The notes: generated by a model not told the origin, from the sequence alone. Positions 6,689 to 14,365 are shown, counted from the first letter of the stretch. The stretch is DNA of 19,410 bases from Prolixibacteraceae bacterium (GCA_003457135.1 DMSQ01000028.1:5933-25342); one strand, 5' to 3'. Numbers and translations: made by a program.

Positions 6689-8020
6689 ATGTTTGAGAAT
6701 CTGAACGAAAAGCTGGAACGGTCATTTAAACTTCTGAAAGGTCAGGGGAAAATAACCGAAATCAATGTTGCCGAAACTTTGAAAGAAGTTCGCCGCGCTT
6801 TGCTCGATGCCGATGTTAACTTTAAGATAGCCAAATCATTCACCGAGAATGTCCGTAAAAAGGCATTGGGTATGGATGTATTAAACTCGATTAAGCCAGG
6901 TCAGTTGATGGTAAAAATCGTGCACGACGAATTGGCTGAATTGATGGGAGGAAAATTTGTTGATATCAATTTAAAAGGAAATCCTTCGGTTATTCTCATC
7001 GCCGGTTTGCAGGGATCGGGAAAAACCACTTTCTCAGGGAAATTGGCCAAAATGCTGAAAAGCAAAAAAGGGCGTCACCCATTACTTGTTGCCTGCGATG
7101 TTTACCGGCCTGCTGCAATCGAACAGCTTAAAATTCTCGGACAGCAAATAAATGTTCCTGTTTATTCTGAAGATGGCAACCTCAATCCGGTAAAAATTGC
7201 ATTGGATGCTATCAGGCAGGCCAAATTACAGGGAAATGATGTTGTTATCATTGATACTGCCGGCCGTTTAGCTATTGATCAGCAAATGATGAACGAAATC
7301 AGTGCGGTCAAAGATGCGGTAAAACCTCACGAAATTTTATTTGTCGTAGATGCTATGACCGGGCAGGACGCCGTTAATACTGCCAAAGAGTTTAACGACA
7401 GGCTTGATTTCGACGGTGTCGTACTCACCAAACTGGACGGTGATACACGTGGTGGGGCTGCAATTTCGATACGCGCGGTGGTTGATAAGCCAATTAAATT
7501 TGTTGGTACGGGTGAAAAGCTGGAGGCGCTTGACAATTTTCACCCTGAACGTATGGCCGACCGTATTTTGGGAATGGGCGATATCGTTTCACTGGTGGAG
7601 AAAGCGCAGGAACACTTTGATGAAGATGAAGCAAGGAAACTTCAGAAAAAACTGGCTAAAGACCAGTTCAGTTTTACTGACTTCCTGAAACAAATTCAGC
7701 AGATTAAAAAAATGGGTAACCTGAAGGATCTGGCAACCATGATTCCCGGAATGGGAAAGGCCTTAAAAGATGTTCAGATAGAAGATGACGCGTTTAAACA
7801 CATCGAAGCTATTATTTTTTCGATGACACTGGCCGAACGTGAAGATCCCAGCTTATTGAATGGTTCGCGCAGGAAAAGGATTGCTGATGGATCAGGCACT
7901 AATATTCAGGAAGTTAACAGGTTGATCAAGCAGTTTGCTGAAACCCGAAAGATGATGCGTGTTGTTTCGCAGGGAAATAACATGAAACGGATGATGGGAA
8001 ATATGGGCCAGAAAAGATAA
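6689..8020 (+). CDS. ffh: Signal recognition particle protein Ffh (SRP54 GTPase)
   Basis: Ffh binds 4.5S RNA and signal sequences of nascent membrane proteins and docks with FtsY at the membrane. The 443-residue product starts at ATG 6689 (MFENLNEKLERSFKLLKG), the normal N-terminus of the family. The longer open frame upstream would start inside the promoter. The N domain covers residues 1-85. The NG GTPase has P-loop GLQGSGKTT (106-114), DTAGR (189-193), TKLDGD (247-252) and GTGEK. The M domain begins near residue 310, with RKRIADGSGT in the RNA-binding helix and a methionine-rich end (MMRVVSQGNNMKRMMGNMG). All GTPase motifs are intact. It is followed after 18 nt by folD, so it is the first gene of a housekeeping operon. 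The call is certain. Confidence 0.98.
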   Translation: MFENLNEKLERSFKLLKGQGKITEINVAETLKEVRRALLDADVNFKIAKSFTENVRKKALGMDVLNSIKPGQLMVKIVHDELAELMGGKFVDINLKGNPSVILIAGLQGSGKTTFSGKLAKMLKSKKGRHPLLVACDVYRPAAIEQLKILGQQINVPVYSEDGNLNPVKIALDAIRQAKLQGNDVVIIDTAGRLAIDQQMMNEISAVKDAVKPHEILFVVDAMTGQDAVNTAKEFNDRLDFDGVVLTKLDGDTRGGAAISIRAVVDKPIKFVGTGEKLEALDNFHPERMADRILGMGDIVSLVEKAQEHFDEDEARKLQKKLAKDQFSFTDFLKQIQQIKKMGNLKDLATMIPGMGKALKDVQIEDDAFKHIEAIIFSMTLAEREDPSLLNGSRRKRIADGSGTNIQEVNRLIKQFAETRKMMRVVSQGNNMKRMMGNMGQKR

Positions 8021-8038
8021 CCGGATAAAAATTTACCA

Positions 8039-8908
8039 ATGATATTAATTGACGGAAAAAAAACAGCGGACGAAATCAAAAAGGAAATTGCCGAAGCAGT
8101 TAAACTGATTGTTTCAACGGGCAAAAGGCCTCCCCATCTGGCTGCTGTTTTGATTGGTCATGATGGCGGCAGCGAAACCTATGTGGCCTTCAAAATTAAA
8201 GATTGTGAAGAAGTTGGTTTTCGTTCAACGCTTATACGTTTCGAAGACGATGTGACTGAACCGGAGCTTATCGCTAAGGTTCATGAATTAAACAACGACG
8301 ATGATCTGGATGGGTTTATCGTTCAGCTTCCTCTTCCGAAACACATTTCAGAGCAAAAAGTAATTGAAGCGATTGATGCCAGAAAAGATGTGGATGGATT
8401 TCATCCTGAAAATGTTGGGCGTTTGGTGCTCGGGTTACCGGCATTTTTATCGGCTACTCCTTTCGGTATTGTTGAACTGCTTAAGCGATACCAGATACCA
8501 ACTTCAGGAAAGAATTGTGTCATAGTCGGGCGGAGCAATATTGTTGGCCGGCCATTGAGTATTTTAATGTCTCAAAAGGCTGTAAATGCTACAGTTACCG
8601 TTGCCCACAGCCAGACAAAAAATCTGAAGCAGGTTTGTGCTGAAGCCGACATCCTGATTGCAGCGCTTGGCTCTCCTGAATTTATTAAAGCCGATATGGT
8701 CAAAGAAGGAGCTGTGGTCATTGATGTTGGAACCACGCGGGTAAATGCACCCGATACCAAATCAGGCTGGCGTTTAAAGGGAGATGTAAAATTTGATGAA
8801 GTAGCTCCCAAGTGCTCATACATTACCCCGGTACCTGGCGGCGTTGGGCCAATGACCAGGGTTTCGCTCCTGCAAAATACTTTATTGGCAGCCAGTCGTA
8901 ACATATAA
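8039..8908 (+). CDS. folD: Bifunctional methylenetetrahydrofolate dehydrogenase / methenyltetrahydrofolate cyclohydrolase
   Basis: FolD interconverts 5,10-methylene-, 5,10-methenyl- and 10-formyl-tetrahydrofolate using NADP, supplying one-carbon units for purines and formyl-Met. The 289-residue product shows the catalytic pair Tyr48/Lys52 (ETYVAFKIKDCEEVGF), Gln96 in QLPLPKH, and Asp119 in KDVDGFHP. It also shows the cofactor-binding GRSNIVGRP and the C-terminal signature PVPGGVGPMT. The usual PCTP loop reads SATPFGI here, so the cysteine is replaced; other FolD proteins also vary at this position and I do not read it as inactivation. The gene starts at ATG 8039, 18 nt after ffh, and ends 4 nt before the M48 protease gene. 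Confidence 0.97.
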   Translation: MILIDGKKTADEIKKEIAEAVKLIVSTGKRPPHLAAVLIGHDGGSETYVAFKIKDCEEVGFRSTLIRFEDDVTEPELIAKVHELNNDDDLDGFIVQLPLPKHISEQKVIEAIDARKDVDGFHPENVGRLVLGLPAFLSATPFGIVELLKRYQIPTSGKNCVIVGRSNIVGRPLSILMSQKAVNATVTVAHSQTKNLKQVCAEADILIAALGSPEFIKADMVKEGAVVIDVGTTRVNAPDTKSGWRLKGDVKFDEVAPKCSYITPVPGGVGPMTRVSLLQNTLLAASRNI

Positions 8909-8912
8909 AACT

Positions 8913-9737
8913 ATGAAATTTATGAAACTCAAAATAAACATGAATCTAAGCAAAGTCGGCTTTTTATCATTGGCGCTGTTCATTCAGGCATGTAGCACTG
9001 TGCCGCTAATCGGACGAAAGCAGGTAAGCCTTCTGCCGGAATCGAACATGGTGGAAATGAGTTTAACCAATTACAGTCAGTTCTTAAAGGAGAATAAACT
9101 ATCAACCAGCAAAGAACAGACGGATATAATAAAGCGGGTTGGAGCCCGGATGTCGGTAGCCGTCGAAAAATACCTGAATGAAAACGGATTTAAGGACCGT
9201 ATTGCAGATTTCAAATGGGAGTTTAACCTGGTGGAAAATATGGTGCCCAATGCCTGGTGCATGCCCGGTGGAAAGGTTGTATTTTATACCGGAATATTAC
9301 CACTGACAAAAAATGATGCGGGTGTTGCAGTAGTTATGGGTCACGAAATTGCGCATGCCGTTGCACGGCATGGTAACGAACGGATGAGTCAGCAAATGTT
9401 GGTTCAATTTGGAGGTATTGCACTTTCGGAAGCAATCAAAACCAAGCCGGAACAAACTCAGGCCATCTGGCAAACAGCCTACGGACTGGGGACACAGGTT
9501 GGGGTAATGTTACCTTATTCGCGGCAGCACGAATACGAAGGAGACAAGCTTGGCCTGATTTTCATGGCTATTGCAGGATATGATCCCAAGGAAGCCATAG
9601 CTTTTTGGGAACGAATGGCAGCAAATTCTTCAGGAAAAACGCCTGAATTTTTAAGTACTCACCCGGTTGAGCAAAATAGAATTGAAGCAATCAGACAATT
9701 TTTACCTGAAGCCGCAAAATACAATACAGCTAAATAA
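8913..9737 (+). CDS. M48-family zinc metalloprotease, lipoprotein
   Basis: This 274-residue protein is predicted to be lipid-anchored. The N-terminal hydrophobic stretch ends in the lipobox FIQAC with Cys27, followed by STVPLIGRKQ, which is characteristic of M48 lipoproteins. The zinc site is HEIAH (His144, Glu145, His148), and the third ligand is probably Glu207 in HEYEGDKLG, with Asp211 four residues later as in Oma1/BepA-type proteases. Most Gram-negative relatives act in the periplasm on misfolded outer-membrane proteins. Unlike BepA there is no C-terminal TPR domain, so it is the single-domain type. Several Met codons near the start (residues 1, 4, 10) make the exact start uncertain; Met10 would also leave an intact signal. 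It lies 4 nt after folD and is probably co-transcribed. Confidence 0.93.
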   Translation: MKFMKLKINMNLSKVGFLSLALFIQACSTVPLIGRKQVSLLPESNMVEMSLTNYSQFLKENKLSTSKEQTDIIKRVGARMSVAVEKYLNENGFKDRIADFKWEFNLVENMVPNAWCMPGGKVVFYTGILPLTKNDAGVAVVMGHEIAHAVARHGNERMSQQMLVQFGGIALSEAIKTKPEQTQAIWQTAYGLGTQVGVMLPYSRQHEYEGDKLGLIFMAIAGYDPKEAIAFWERMAANSSGKTPEFLSTHPVEQNRIEAIRQFLPEAAKYNTAK

Positions 9738-9859
9738 TGCTCACACTGAATCTGAATAATTTGATACCGGAATTTATATCCTGATTCAGGTATATATTTG
9801 CTTATCATCCAATGTAATTTATGTTCACGTGTTTGTTAACATTTTTTTTAAATTCTCAT

Positions 9860-9877
9860 TATTTTTGCCTATTTTTG
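9860..9877 (+). promoter_or_regulatory. Tandem -7 boxes upstream of the DUF3276 gene
   Basis: Two exact matches to TAnnTTTG, TATTTTTG at 9860-9867 and again at 9870-9877, lie 10 bases apart, one helical turn. A TTTG at 9832-9835 is a possible -33 element, somewhat far (24 nt) from the first box. A third exact match, TATATTTG, lies further up at 9793-9800. Their position supports initiation at ATG 9911 rather than within the longer upstream open frame. Confidence 0.55.
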
Positions 9878-9910
9878 AAAAAACAAGAACGGAATAAACT
9901 TTATAAGAGC

Positions 9911-10318
9911 ATGATGGAAGAAATGGAAAAAAATGAGGATCGTTTAGAGAATGACAGCAAATTCAAGGAAGAAATATATTCTGTAGCTGTCAGGGCAGGG
10001 AAAAGAACCTATTTTTTCGATGTGAAATCAACGAGAAGAGATGAATTTTACCTGACCATTACTGAAAGTAAAAAACGATTCGAACAGGATGGAAGCTTCC
10101 ATTTTGAAAAACACAAAATTTTTCTGTATAAAGAAGATTTTGAAAAGTTTATGGATGGATTACAAGAGGTAGTTACTTATATTGATCAAAATCAGCAAGA
10201 TGATTTTGAAAGTCGGGCTGATTTGGAAAACTATCAAAACAAGGAAGAACGGGTTCTTGAAAATGTGAGCACTTCAAAAGACTATACCAAACTCGAATTT
10301 GATGATTTAAATACATAA
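9911..10318 (+). CDS. DUF3276 / PUR-family nucleic-acid-binding protein
   Basis: This 135-residue protein (MMEEMEKNEDRLEND start; the second Met at 9914 is equally possible) contains the PUR-like domain known as DUF3276, common in Bacteroidota and spirochaetes. Residues about 18-90 show the characteristic pattern IYSVAVRAGKRTYFFDVK, then DEFYLTITESKK, then HKIFLYKEDFEKF: alternating basic and aromatic strands followed by a helix. Family members bind single-stranded DNA or RNA, and the Borrelia homologue (BpuR) acts as a regulator. The acidic Asn/Gln-rich tail after residue 95 is likely disordered. The gene stands alone, with -7 boxes upstream and a strong terminator directly after it. The open frame extends 30 codons further upstream, but that part overlaps the promoter boxes and reads as AT-rich filler. 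Confidence 0.85.
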   Translation: MMEEMEKNEDRLENDSKFKEEIYSVAVRAGKRTYFFDVKSTRRDEFYLTITESKKRFEQDGSFHFEKHKIFLYKEDFEKFMDGLQEVVTYIDQNQQDDFESRADLENYQNKEERVLENVSTSKDYTKLEFDDLNT

Positions 10319-10351
10319 ATGTTTTGCTGCTATTTTCAGTTCCAATATACG

Positions 10352-10385
10352 ATCAACCGGATAATTATCCGGTTGATTTTTTTTT
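10352..10385 (+). terminator. Strong rho-independent terminator after the DUF3276 gene
   Basis: A perfect 26-base palindrome (10352-10377, arms beginning ATCAACCGGAT) with an AT-rich centre is followed by nine T residues (10377-10385). It lies 34 bases after the stop at 10318. The sequence symmetry lets the hairpin form on both strands, but only the plus strand has the T tract. Confidence 0.92.
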
Positions 10386-10709
10386 GTGCCAGACCATGAG
10401 TTTGAAAAAATTCGATCCAAAAGGAAAAGGATTACCATTTTATGATAATCCTTTGTTCCAATTTTAGTTTAGTTCGATCGGAAAATAGATATTTGGTTAA
10501 AAGAGAAAAGGTTTTCTATTCTATAGAACCGCGATGCTAATATAATAGTTATTTGAGAACTCCTTTTAATATTTTTTAAAAATTTAATAATGTTGGATAA
10601 TGTTAAAAATAGTTAGTATTGTAAATCACTGTTTTTCAGGAGTTATATTTTAGGAATATGTTTTATAATATCAGATCGCGCATTACACGCGGGAAATGAA
10701 GATAAGTAC

Positions 10710-10736
10710 TATCAATGGCAAAACCAGCCATTGATA
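10710..10736 (+). repeat. Perfect 10-bp inverted repeat (hairpin) upstream of trhO
   Basis: TATCAATGGC (10710-10719), loop AAAACCA, then GCCATTGATA (10727-10736). The heptamer ATCAATG recurs at 10751-10757, so the right arm CATTGAT (10729-10735) could pair with either copy. There is no T tract afterwards. It could be an operator or part of an RNA element. Confidence 0.6.
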
Positions 10737-10780
10737 ACGTATATTCAGACATCAATGTCTTAATTTGTGTTTTGGTTTAT

Positions 10781-10788
10781 TACATTTG
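10781..10788 (+). promoter_or_regulatory. -7 box for the trhO-dus operon
   Basis: TACATTTG is an exact match to TAnnTTTG, 63 nt before the trhO ATG at 10852. The predicted leader is about 55-60 nt. TTTG occurs at 10764-10767 but is closer (13 nt) than usual for a -33 element. The position argues against using the open frame that begins upstream at 10765. Confidence 0.5.
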
Positions 10789-10851
10789 CACAAAAAACAG
10801 TTGACACGCTTATATAACATAGTTGATGCAAAGGTTTTAAAATCCAATTTA

Positions 10852-11865
10852 ATGAATGAAACTTATGCTCGTAAGACGATCTCATTTTATCGGTATTTTA
10901 TACTTGAATCTCCAACTGAATTTAGAGATCAGTTGTATAAAGATTGGTCAGGATTAAACTGCTTCGGAAGGATTTATATTGCCAGGGAAGGAATTAATGC
11001 TCAAATGAGTGTTCCGGAATCAAATATGGAAGCTTTTCACGAATCGTTGCTCCGATATCAAATATTCGACCGGATTCCGATCAAATATGCCATTGTGGAC
11101 AATGGAAAATCTTATTACAAACTTACCATCAAGGTTAAAGCTAAATTAGTTGCAGATGGGCTCAGCGACGATACATTTGATGTGACCAATGTAGGCAATC
11201 ATTTGGAGGCTGAGGAATTTCATTCTTTGGTTGAATCAGGTAAGCATATTGTGGTTGATATGAGGAATCATTACGAATCGGAAATTGGTCATTTTAAAGG
11301 AGCTCTGTGTCCGGAAGTTGATACTTTCCGTGAAGAAATGGTCCTGGTAAAAGATATGCTCACTGACCAGAAAGACAAAAAAATATTACTCTACTGTACC
11401 GGAGGTATTCGTTGTGAAAAGGCAAGCGCTTATTTGAAACATCATGGTTTTAAGGATGTGAACCAGCTTCATGGTGGAATTCTGGAATATGCCCGTAAAA
11501 TTAAGCAGCTCAAACTGGAGTCGAATTTCATCGGAAAAAATTTTGTATTTGATGAGCGGTTAGGTGAATCGGTAAACGGTCAGATCATTTCGCATTGCCA
11601 TCAATGTGGAAATCCCTGTGACGACCATGTGAATTGTGCCAACGAACTCTGCCACTTGTTGCTTATCCAATGTCACGAATGTGCTGAAAAGTATGAAAAA
11701 TGTTGTTCTTCAGCATGCTGCACCATTAAGAATACTCCTGTATTGGAAAAACAGCTTTACAGACTGCAGGCAAATCGCAAATTCGGAAACCGCCATATCT
11801 ACCGGAAAAGCTTTCTCCTGGCAAAAAATAATACTTTTACCGGTTGTAATCCTGAAAAAGAATAA
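10852..11865 (+). CDS. trhO: tRNA uridine(34) hydroxylase TrhO (rhodanese-domain, UPF0176)
   Basis: TrhO catalyses oxygen-dependent hydroxylation of wobble uridine 34 to ho5U in a subset of tRNAs. The 337-residue product starts at ATG 10852 (MNETYARKTISFYRYFILE). Residues 1-95 are the ferredoxin-like UPF0176 N-domain (GRIYIAREGINAQMSVPES). The rhodanese domain follows (VVDMRNHYESEIGHFKGA) with active-site loop LYCTGGIRCEKAS carrying Cys182 and Cys188. The C-terminal part is strongly cysteine-rich (CHQCGNPCDDHVNCANELCH and the following CxxC and CC pairs), consistent with the metal-binding tail of this family. A 29-codon upstream extension of the frame overlaps the promoter and is rejected. 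It lies 16 nt before a dihydrouridine synthase gene; both act on tRNA uridines, so the operon is coherent. Confidence 0.93.
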   Translation: MNETYARKTISFYRYFILESPTEFRDQLYKDWSGLNCFGRIYIAREGINAQMSVPESNMEAFHESLLRYQIFDRIPIKYAIVDNGKSYYKLTIKVKAKLVADGLSDDTFDVTNVGNHLEAEEFHSLVESGKHIVVDMRNHYESEIGHFKGALCPEVDTFREEMVLVKDMLTDQKDKKILLYCTGGIRCEKASAYLKHHGFKDVNQLHGGILEYARKIKQLKLESNFIGKNFVFDERLGESVNGQIISHCHQCGNPCDDHVNCANELCHLLLIQCHECAEKYEKCCSSACCTIKNTPVLEKQLYRLQANRKFGNRHIYRKSFLLAKNNTFTGCNPEKE

Positions 11866-11881
11866 TAACCAGTAAAGTAAT

Positions 11882-12871
11882 ATGTCTAATTTTTGGGAAA
11901 CCCTTCAGAAACCAATGTTTGCATTAGCGCCTATGGAAGATGTAACAGAAACCTCATTTCGGGAAATTGTTGCGGGGCTTTCTGATCCTCAATATCTTCA
12001 TGTTCTTTTTACTGAATTTACATCGGTTGATGGAATGAATCATCCGGTTGGAAGAATCAGGGTAGGAGAGAGGTTGTTAGTCAGCGAATCGGAAAAGCAA
12101 TTATTGAAACAGAAGAACATCAGGCTTGTTGCCCAGATTTGGGGCAAAAAACCAGAATTGTTTCATAAAATTGCCCGCGAAATTACCTCGGAATATGAGT
12201 TTGATGGTCTGGATATTAACATGGGTTGTCCGGTTAAAAATATAGTGAAAAACGGCTGCTGTTCGGCTTTGATAAATGAACCAAGCCTTGCTAAGGAAAT
12301 CATACTGGCCACTAAGGAGGCCACTCATTTGCCGGTTTCTGTCAAAACCAGAACAGGCATCCAAGCACATGATACCGAAGTCTGGATCGAACATCTGATG
12401 GAAACCAAACCTGCTGCAATCATTCTGCATGGACGTACCCAGAAGCAACAATCTGACGGACTGGCAGATTGGGAGGAAATATCAAAAGGTGCGCGGATCA
12501 GGGACCGCATTCATCCCGGAACCAGATTTTTGGGAAATGGAGATGTTTCATCTGTTTCACACGGAATAGAGCTATGCAACAATTACAAAATTGACGGAGT
12601 TATGATTGGACGGGGAATTTTTCAAAATCCATGGTTTTTTAATCCTCCACATTTGCCTGCTTCAAAATCAGAGAAACTGAATCAGTTGTTGCTTCATACC
12701 CAATTATTTGAGCAAAATTGGGGTAGAAAAAAGAACCTCAATATCCTGAAACGCTTTTATAAGATTTACACCAGCGATTTTGCCAATGCAGCAAAATTAC
12801 GTTCTGACCTGATGGAAGCAAAAACATTTGAAGAGGTTTACCACTTTGTTCATAAAGAACGCCATTCCTGA
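11882..12871 (+). CDS. tRNA-dihydrouridine synthase (Dus family)
   Basis: Dus enzymes reduce specific uridines in tRNA to dihydrouridine with FMN and NADPH. The 329-residue protein has the TIM-barrel pattern: FALAPMEDVTETSFREI at the first FMN-binding strand, then LVAQIWGKKPELF. DGLDINMGCPVKNIV carries the catalytic Cys116. LPVSVKTRTGI holds a conserved FMN-contacting Lys/Arg pair, IILHGRT contains the conserved HGR motif, and LGNGDV and GVMIGRGIFQNPW close the phosphate site. The C-terminal helical domain is present but short. The run GCCSAL after the catalytic loop (Cys126-Cys127) is a slight variation on the usual GxGAxL. The subfamily, and thus the target position in tRNA, cannot be set from sequence alone. 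It lies 16 nt after trhO. Confidence 0.94.
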   Translation: MSNFWETLQKPMFALAPMEDVTETSFREIVAGLSDPQYLHVLFTEFTSVDGMNHPVGRIRVGERLLVSESEKQLLKQKNIRLVAQIWGKKPELFHKIAREITSEYEFDGLDINMGCPVKNIVKNGCCSALINEPSLAKEIILATKEATHLPVSVKTRTGIQAHDTEVWIEHLMETKPAAIILHGRTQKQQSDGLADWEEISKGARIRDRIHPGTRFLGNGDVSSVSHGIELCNNYKIDGVMIGRGIFQNPWFFNPPHLPASKSEKLNQLLLHTQLFEQNWGRKKNLNILKRFYKIYTSDFANAAKLRSDLMEAKTFEEVYHFVHKERHS

Positions 12872-12923
12872 TATTTTCTTTCGGTTGCTGTAAAATAACT
12901 TTCACTCCTTATCATTTTCAAAA

Positions 12924-12943
12924 TTGGAATAGTGGAATTCCAA
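12924..12943. repeat. Inverted repeat after the dus gene
   Basis: TTGGAAT (12924-12930) and ATTCCAA (12937-12943) form a 7-bp stem with a 6-base loop. On the plus strand it is followed by A residues, not T, so it is not a normal terminator for dus. On the minus strand it is followed by TTTTG, but no minus-strand gene ends here. The rest of 12872-13120 is AT-rich, and I see no promoter with good spacing for the next gene. Confidence 0.4.
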
Positions 12944-13120
12944 AAAAAAATGAATTGGATGTCGAAATGAATGATTTTACTCCTTGTCTGTTAATCCAAT
13001 TTAACTTTAATTTGAATTTCAGGAAATTGATTGCATATCGTTTTGTAACGGTTTCGTACTCATTTTATTTAAACAGTGGATTTTTTGTTATAGCCAATCT
13101 TCAAACTAAAATAATTTTGG

Positions 13121-13675
13121 ATGAACATTAGAAAAACATTACGGTCATTGCATCGGGATTTTGGTTATTTTGTGGTTGGTATTACCTTTATTTATACTGT
13201 TTCGGGCATTGCACTAAACCATCGGCAAGACTGGAACCCTCATTATTTTCTTATTTCAGAAGAACTTACTATTCCATTTTCAGATCGTACTGACCTTAAT
13301 AAAGACGAAATACAGTCGTTGCTGGATCAATTTGAATTCAGTCCGGTATATAAGAAGCACTTTGTGACCAAAAGTGGAAATATTAAAATTTTTGTTGAAG
13401 AAGGAACCGTCATTTACAACCCTCAGAAAGGGTTGGCCGAACTCGAAATCTTGAAAAAACGACCTTTCTTTTTCCAAATCAATAAAATTCACCTGGCGCA
13501 AACCGGTAATCTTTGGATTTGGATTTCGGATGCGATGGCTGTTTTCTTGTTGTTTGTTGCTATTTCAGGTCTTTTTTTATTGAAAGGCAAAAATGGAATA
13601 AAAGGCCGCGGGCTTTGGCTGACCAGCTTCGGAGTTGTAATTCCATTGGCAATTATTTTGTTCTATTTATCCTGA
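13121..13675 (+). CDS. PepSY-associated transmembrane protein
   Basis: This 184-residue inner-membrane protein shows three membrane segments: about 14-33 (GYFVVGITFIYTVSGIALNH), 127-150 (after NLWIWISD) and 163-183 (FGVVIPLAIILFYL). The N-terminus RKTLRSLHRDFGY and the NHRQDW motif after the first helix are typical of the short PepSY_TM family. The periplasmic part between helices 1 and 2 (about 95 residues) would hold the PepSY-like fold. The role of this family is not settled; relatives occur with iron-uptake and reductase systems. The start is ATG 13121. The lipoprotein gene begins 26 nt downstream, so the two proteins probably act together in the periplasm. Confidence 0.8.
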   Translation: MNIRKTLRSLHRDFGYFVVGITFIYTVSGIALNHRQDWNPHYFLISEELTIPFSDRTDLNKDEIQSLLDQFEFSPVYKKHFVTKSGNIKIFVEEGTVIYNPQKGLAELEILKKRPFFFQINKIHLAQTGNLWIWISDAMAVFLLFVAISGLFLLKGKNGIKGRGLWLTSFGVVIPLAIILFYLS

Positions 13676-13701
13676 TTGTATAATCTTTAATCCATATTAC
13701 G

Positions 13702-14265
13702 ATGAAAAAATCATTGATCCTAATTTTTTGCTTATCAGTATTGTTGTCTTGTTCCAATCAGAACAAACAGAAAAAAGAAGAAAAATCGGCTGAATTGGTT
13801 GTTTTAACTGTTGATGAATTGTTGGCCCAGGGGAAGGACCTGGTAGGAAAAGAAGTGACGGTAAAAGGGACGGTTACACATGTCTGCAAGGAAAGCGGTG
13901 CCCGTTGTTTTGTGATGGGAAGTACCGAAGACATCAGTATTCGGATTGAAGCCGGAAAGATCGGTTCGTTTTCGCAAGAACAATTGGGAAGCGATATCCA
14001 GGTTAGCGGTATTCTTCAGGAAGTAAAACTGGAGGAAGAAGATCTGGTTGAAATGGAAAAAGCTGCTGCAGCTGGCGAATCGGCCAATATCGGACATGCA
14101 TTAGGTCACGACGGCCCAAAACTACATGATGTTGACGGTGGTAAACACGATAGCGTCAATCAGGAAAAGAAGCTGGAGGAAATGAACCGGCAACTTGCTG
14201 AAAGTACCGAAGGATATGTGCCTGTATATTATTTGGAAGGATTAAAACTCGTTGAAAAGAAATAA
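13702..14265 (+). CDS. Lipoprotein with OB-fold-like domain, Cys pair and His-rich segment
   Basis: This 187-residue lipoprotein has a signal MKKSLILIFCLSVLLSC with the lipobox ending at Cys17, followed by a Lys/Glu linker. Residues about 45-110 look like an OB-fold (LVGKEVTVKGTVTHVCK, then IQVSGILQEVKLEEEDL). They carry a motif His60-x-Cys62-(x6)-Cys69 (THVCKESGARC). Residues 130-150 hold four histidines and several acidic residues (IGHALGHDGPKLHDVDGGKH), reminiscent of a metal-binding stretch. I do not recognise a named family. Co-transcription with the PepSY-type membrane protein and the cluster of metal or redox ligands suggest a periplasmic metal or redox function; this is inference. The gene ends at a strong terminator. 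Confidence 0.8.
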   Translation: MKKSLILIFCLSVLLSCSNQNKQKKEEKSAELVVLTVDELLAQGKDLVGKEVTVKGTVTHVCKESGARCFVMGSTEDISIRIEAGKIGSFSQEQLGSDIQVSGILQEVKLEEEDLVEMEKAAAAGESANIGHALGHDGPKLHDVDGGKHDSVNQEKKLEEMNRQLAESTEGYVPVYYLEGLKLVEKK

Positions 14266-14310
14266 TTTACAAGTTGTTATTTGAACTTTTACAATTAGGG
14301 TAATATCATA

Positions 14311-14365
14311 AATCATCCGGAAAGTCAATTTTCAAAATTGGCGCATCCGGATGATTTTATTTTTT
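14311..14365. terminator. Bidirectional terminator between the lipoprotein gene and msrB
   Basis: AATCATCCGGA (14311-14321) and TCCGGATGATT (14346-14356) form a perfect 11-bp stem. Nested inside is a second inverted repeat, CAATTTT/AAAATTG (14326-14332/14334-14340). On the plus strand a T-rich tract TTTTATTTTTT (14355-14365) follows, so it terminates the lipoprotein operon. The msrB stop codon (14359-14357) lies inside that tract, so the same stem can serve the converging msrB transcript, although its minus-strand T tract is poor. Confidence 0.88.

Larger units (their letters stand above)
10387..10851. other. Long non-coding gap with three clear hairpins
   Basis: Apart from a 23-codon open frame at 10396-10467, no gene is visible. 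Inverted repeats stand out. AAAGGATTA/TAATCCTTT (10426-10434/10446-10454) is one. TATCAATGGC/GCCATTGATA (10710-10719/10727-10736) is a perfect 10-bp stem with a 7-base loop. AGACAT/ATGTCT (10747-10760) is a short palindromic stem. A small CGCG/CGCG pair (10677-10680/10688-10691) precedes the second hairpin. The middle part (10500-10660) is very AT-rich and featureless. The trhO promoter lies at the right end. No T tract follows these hairpins, so they are not ordinary terminators. Confidence 0.6.

Noticed and set aside
10677..10760. Repeated hairpins as a CRISPR-like array
   Set aside because: The repeats differ in sequence and spacing, there are no equal-length spacers, and no cas gene is in the window.
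13112..13119. -7 box TAATTTTG just before the PepSY-type gene
   Set aside because: Transcription would begin at or inside the start codon at 13121, so it is probably coincidental.
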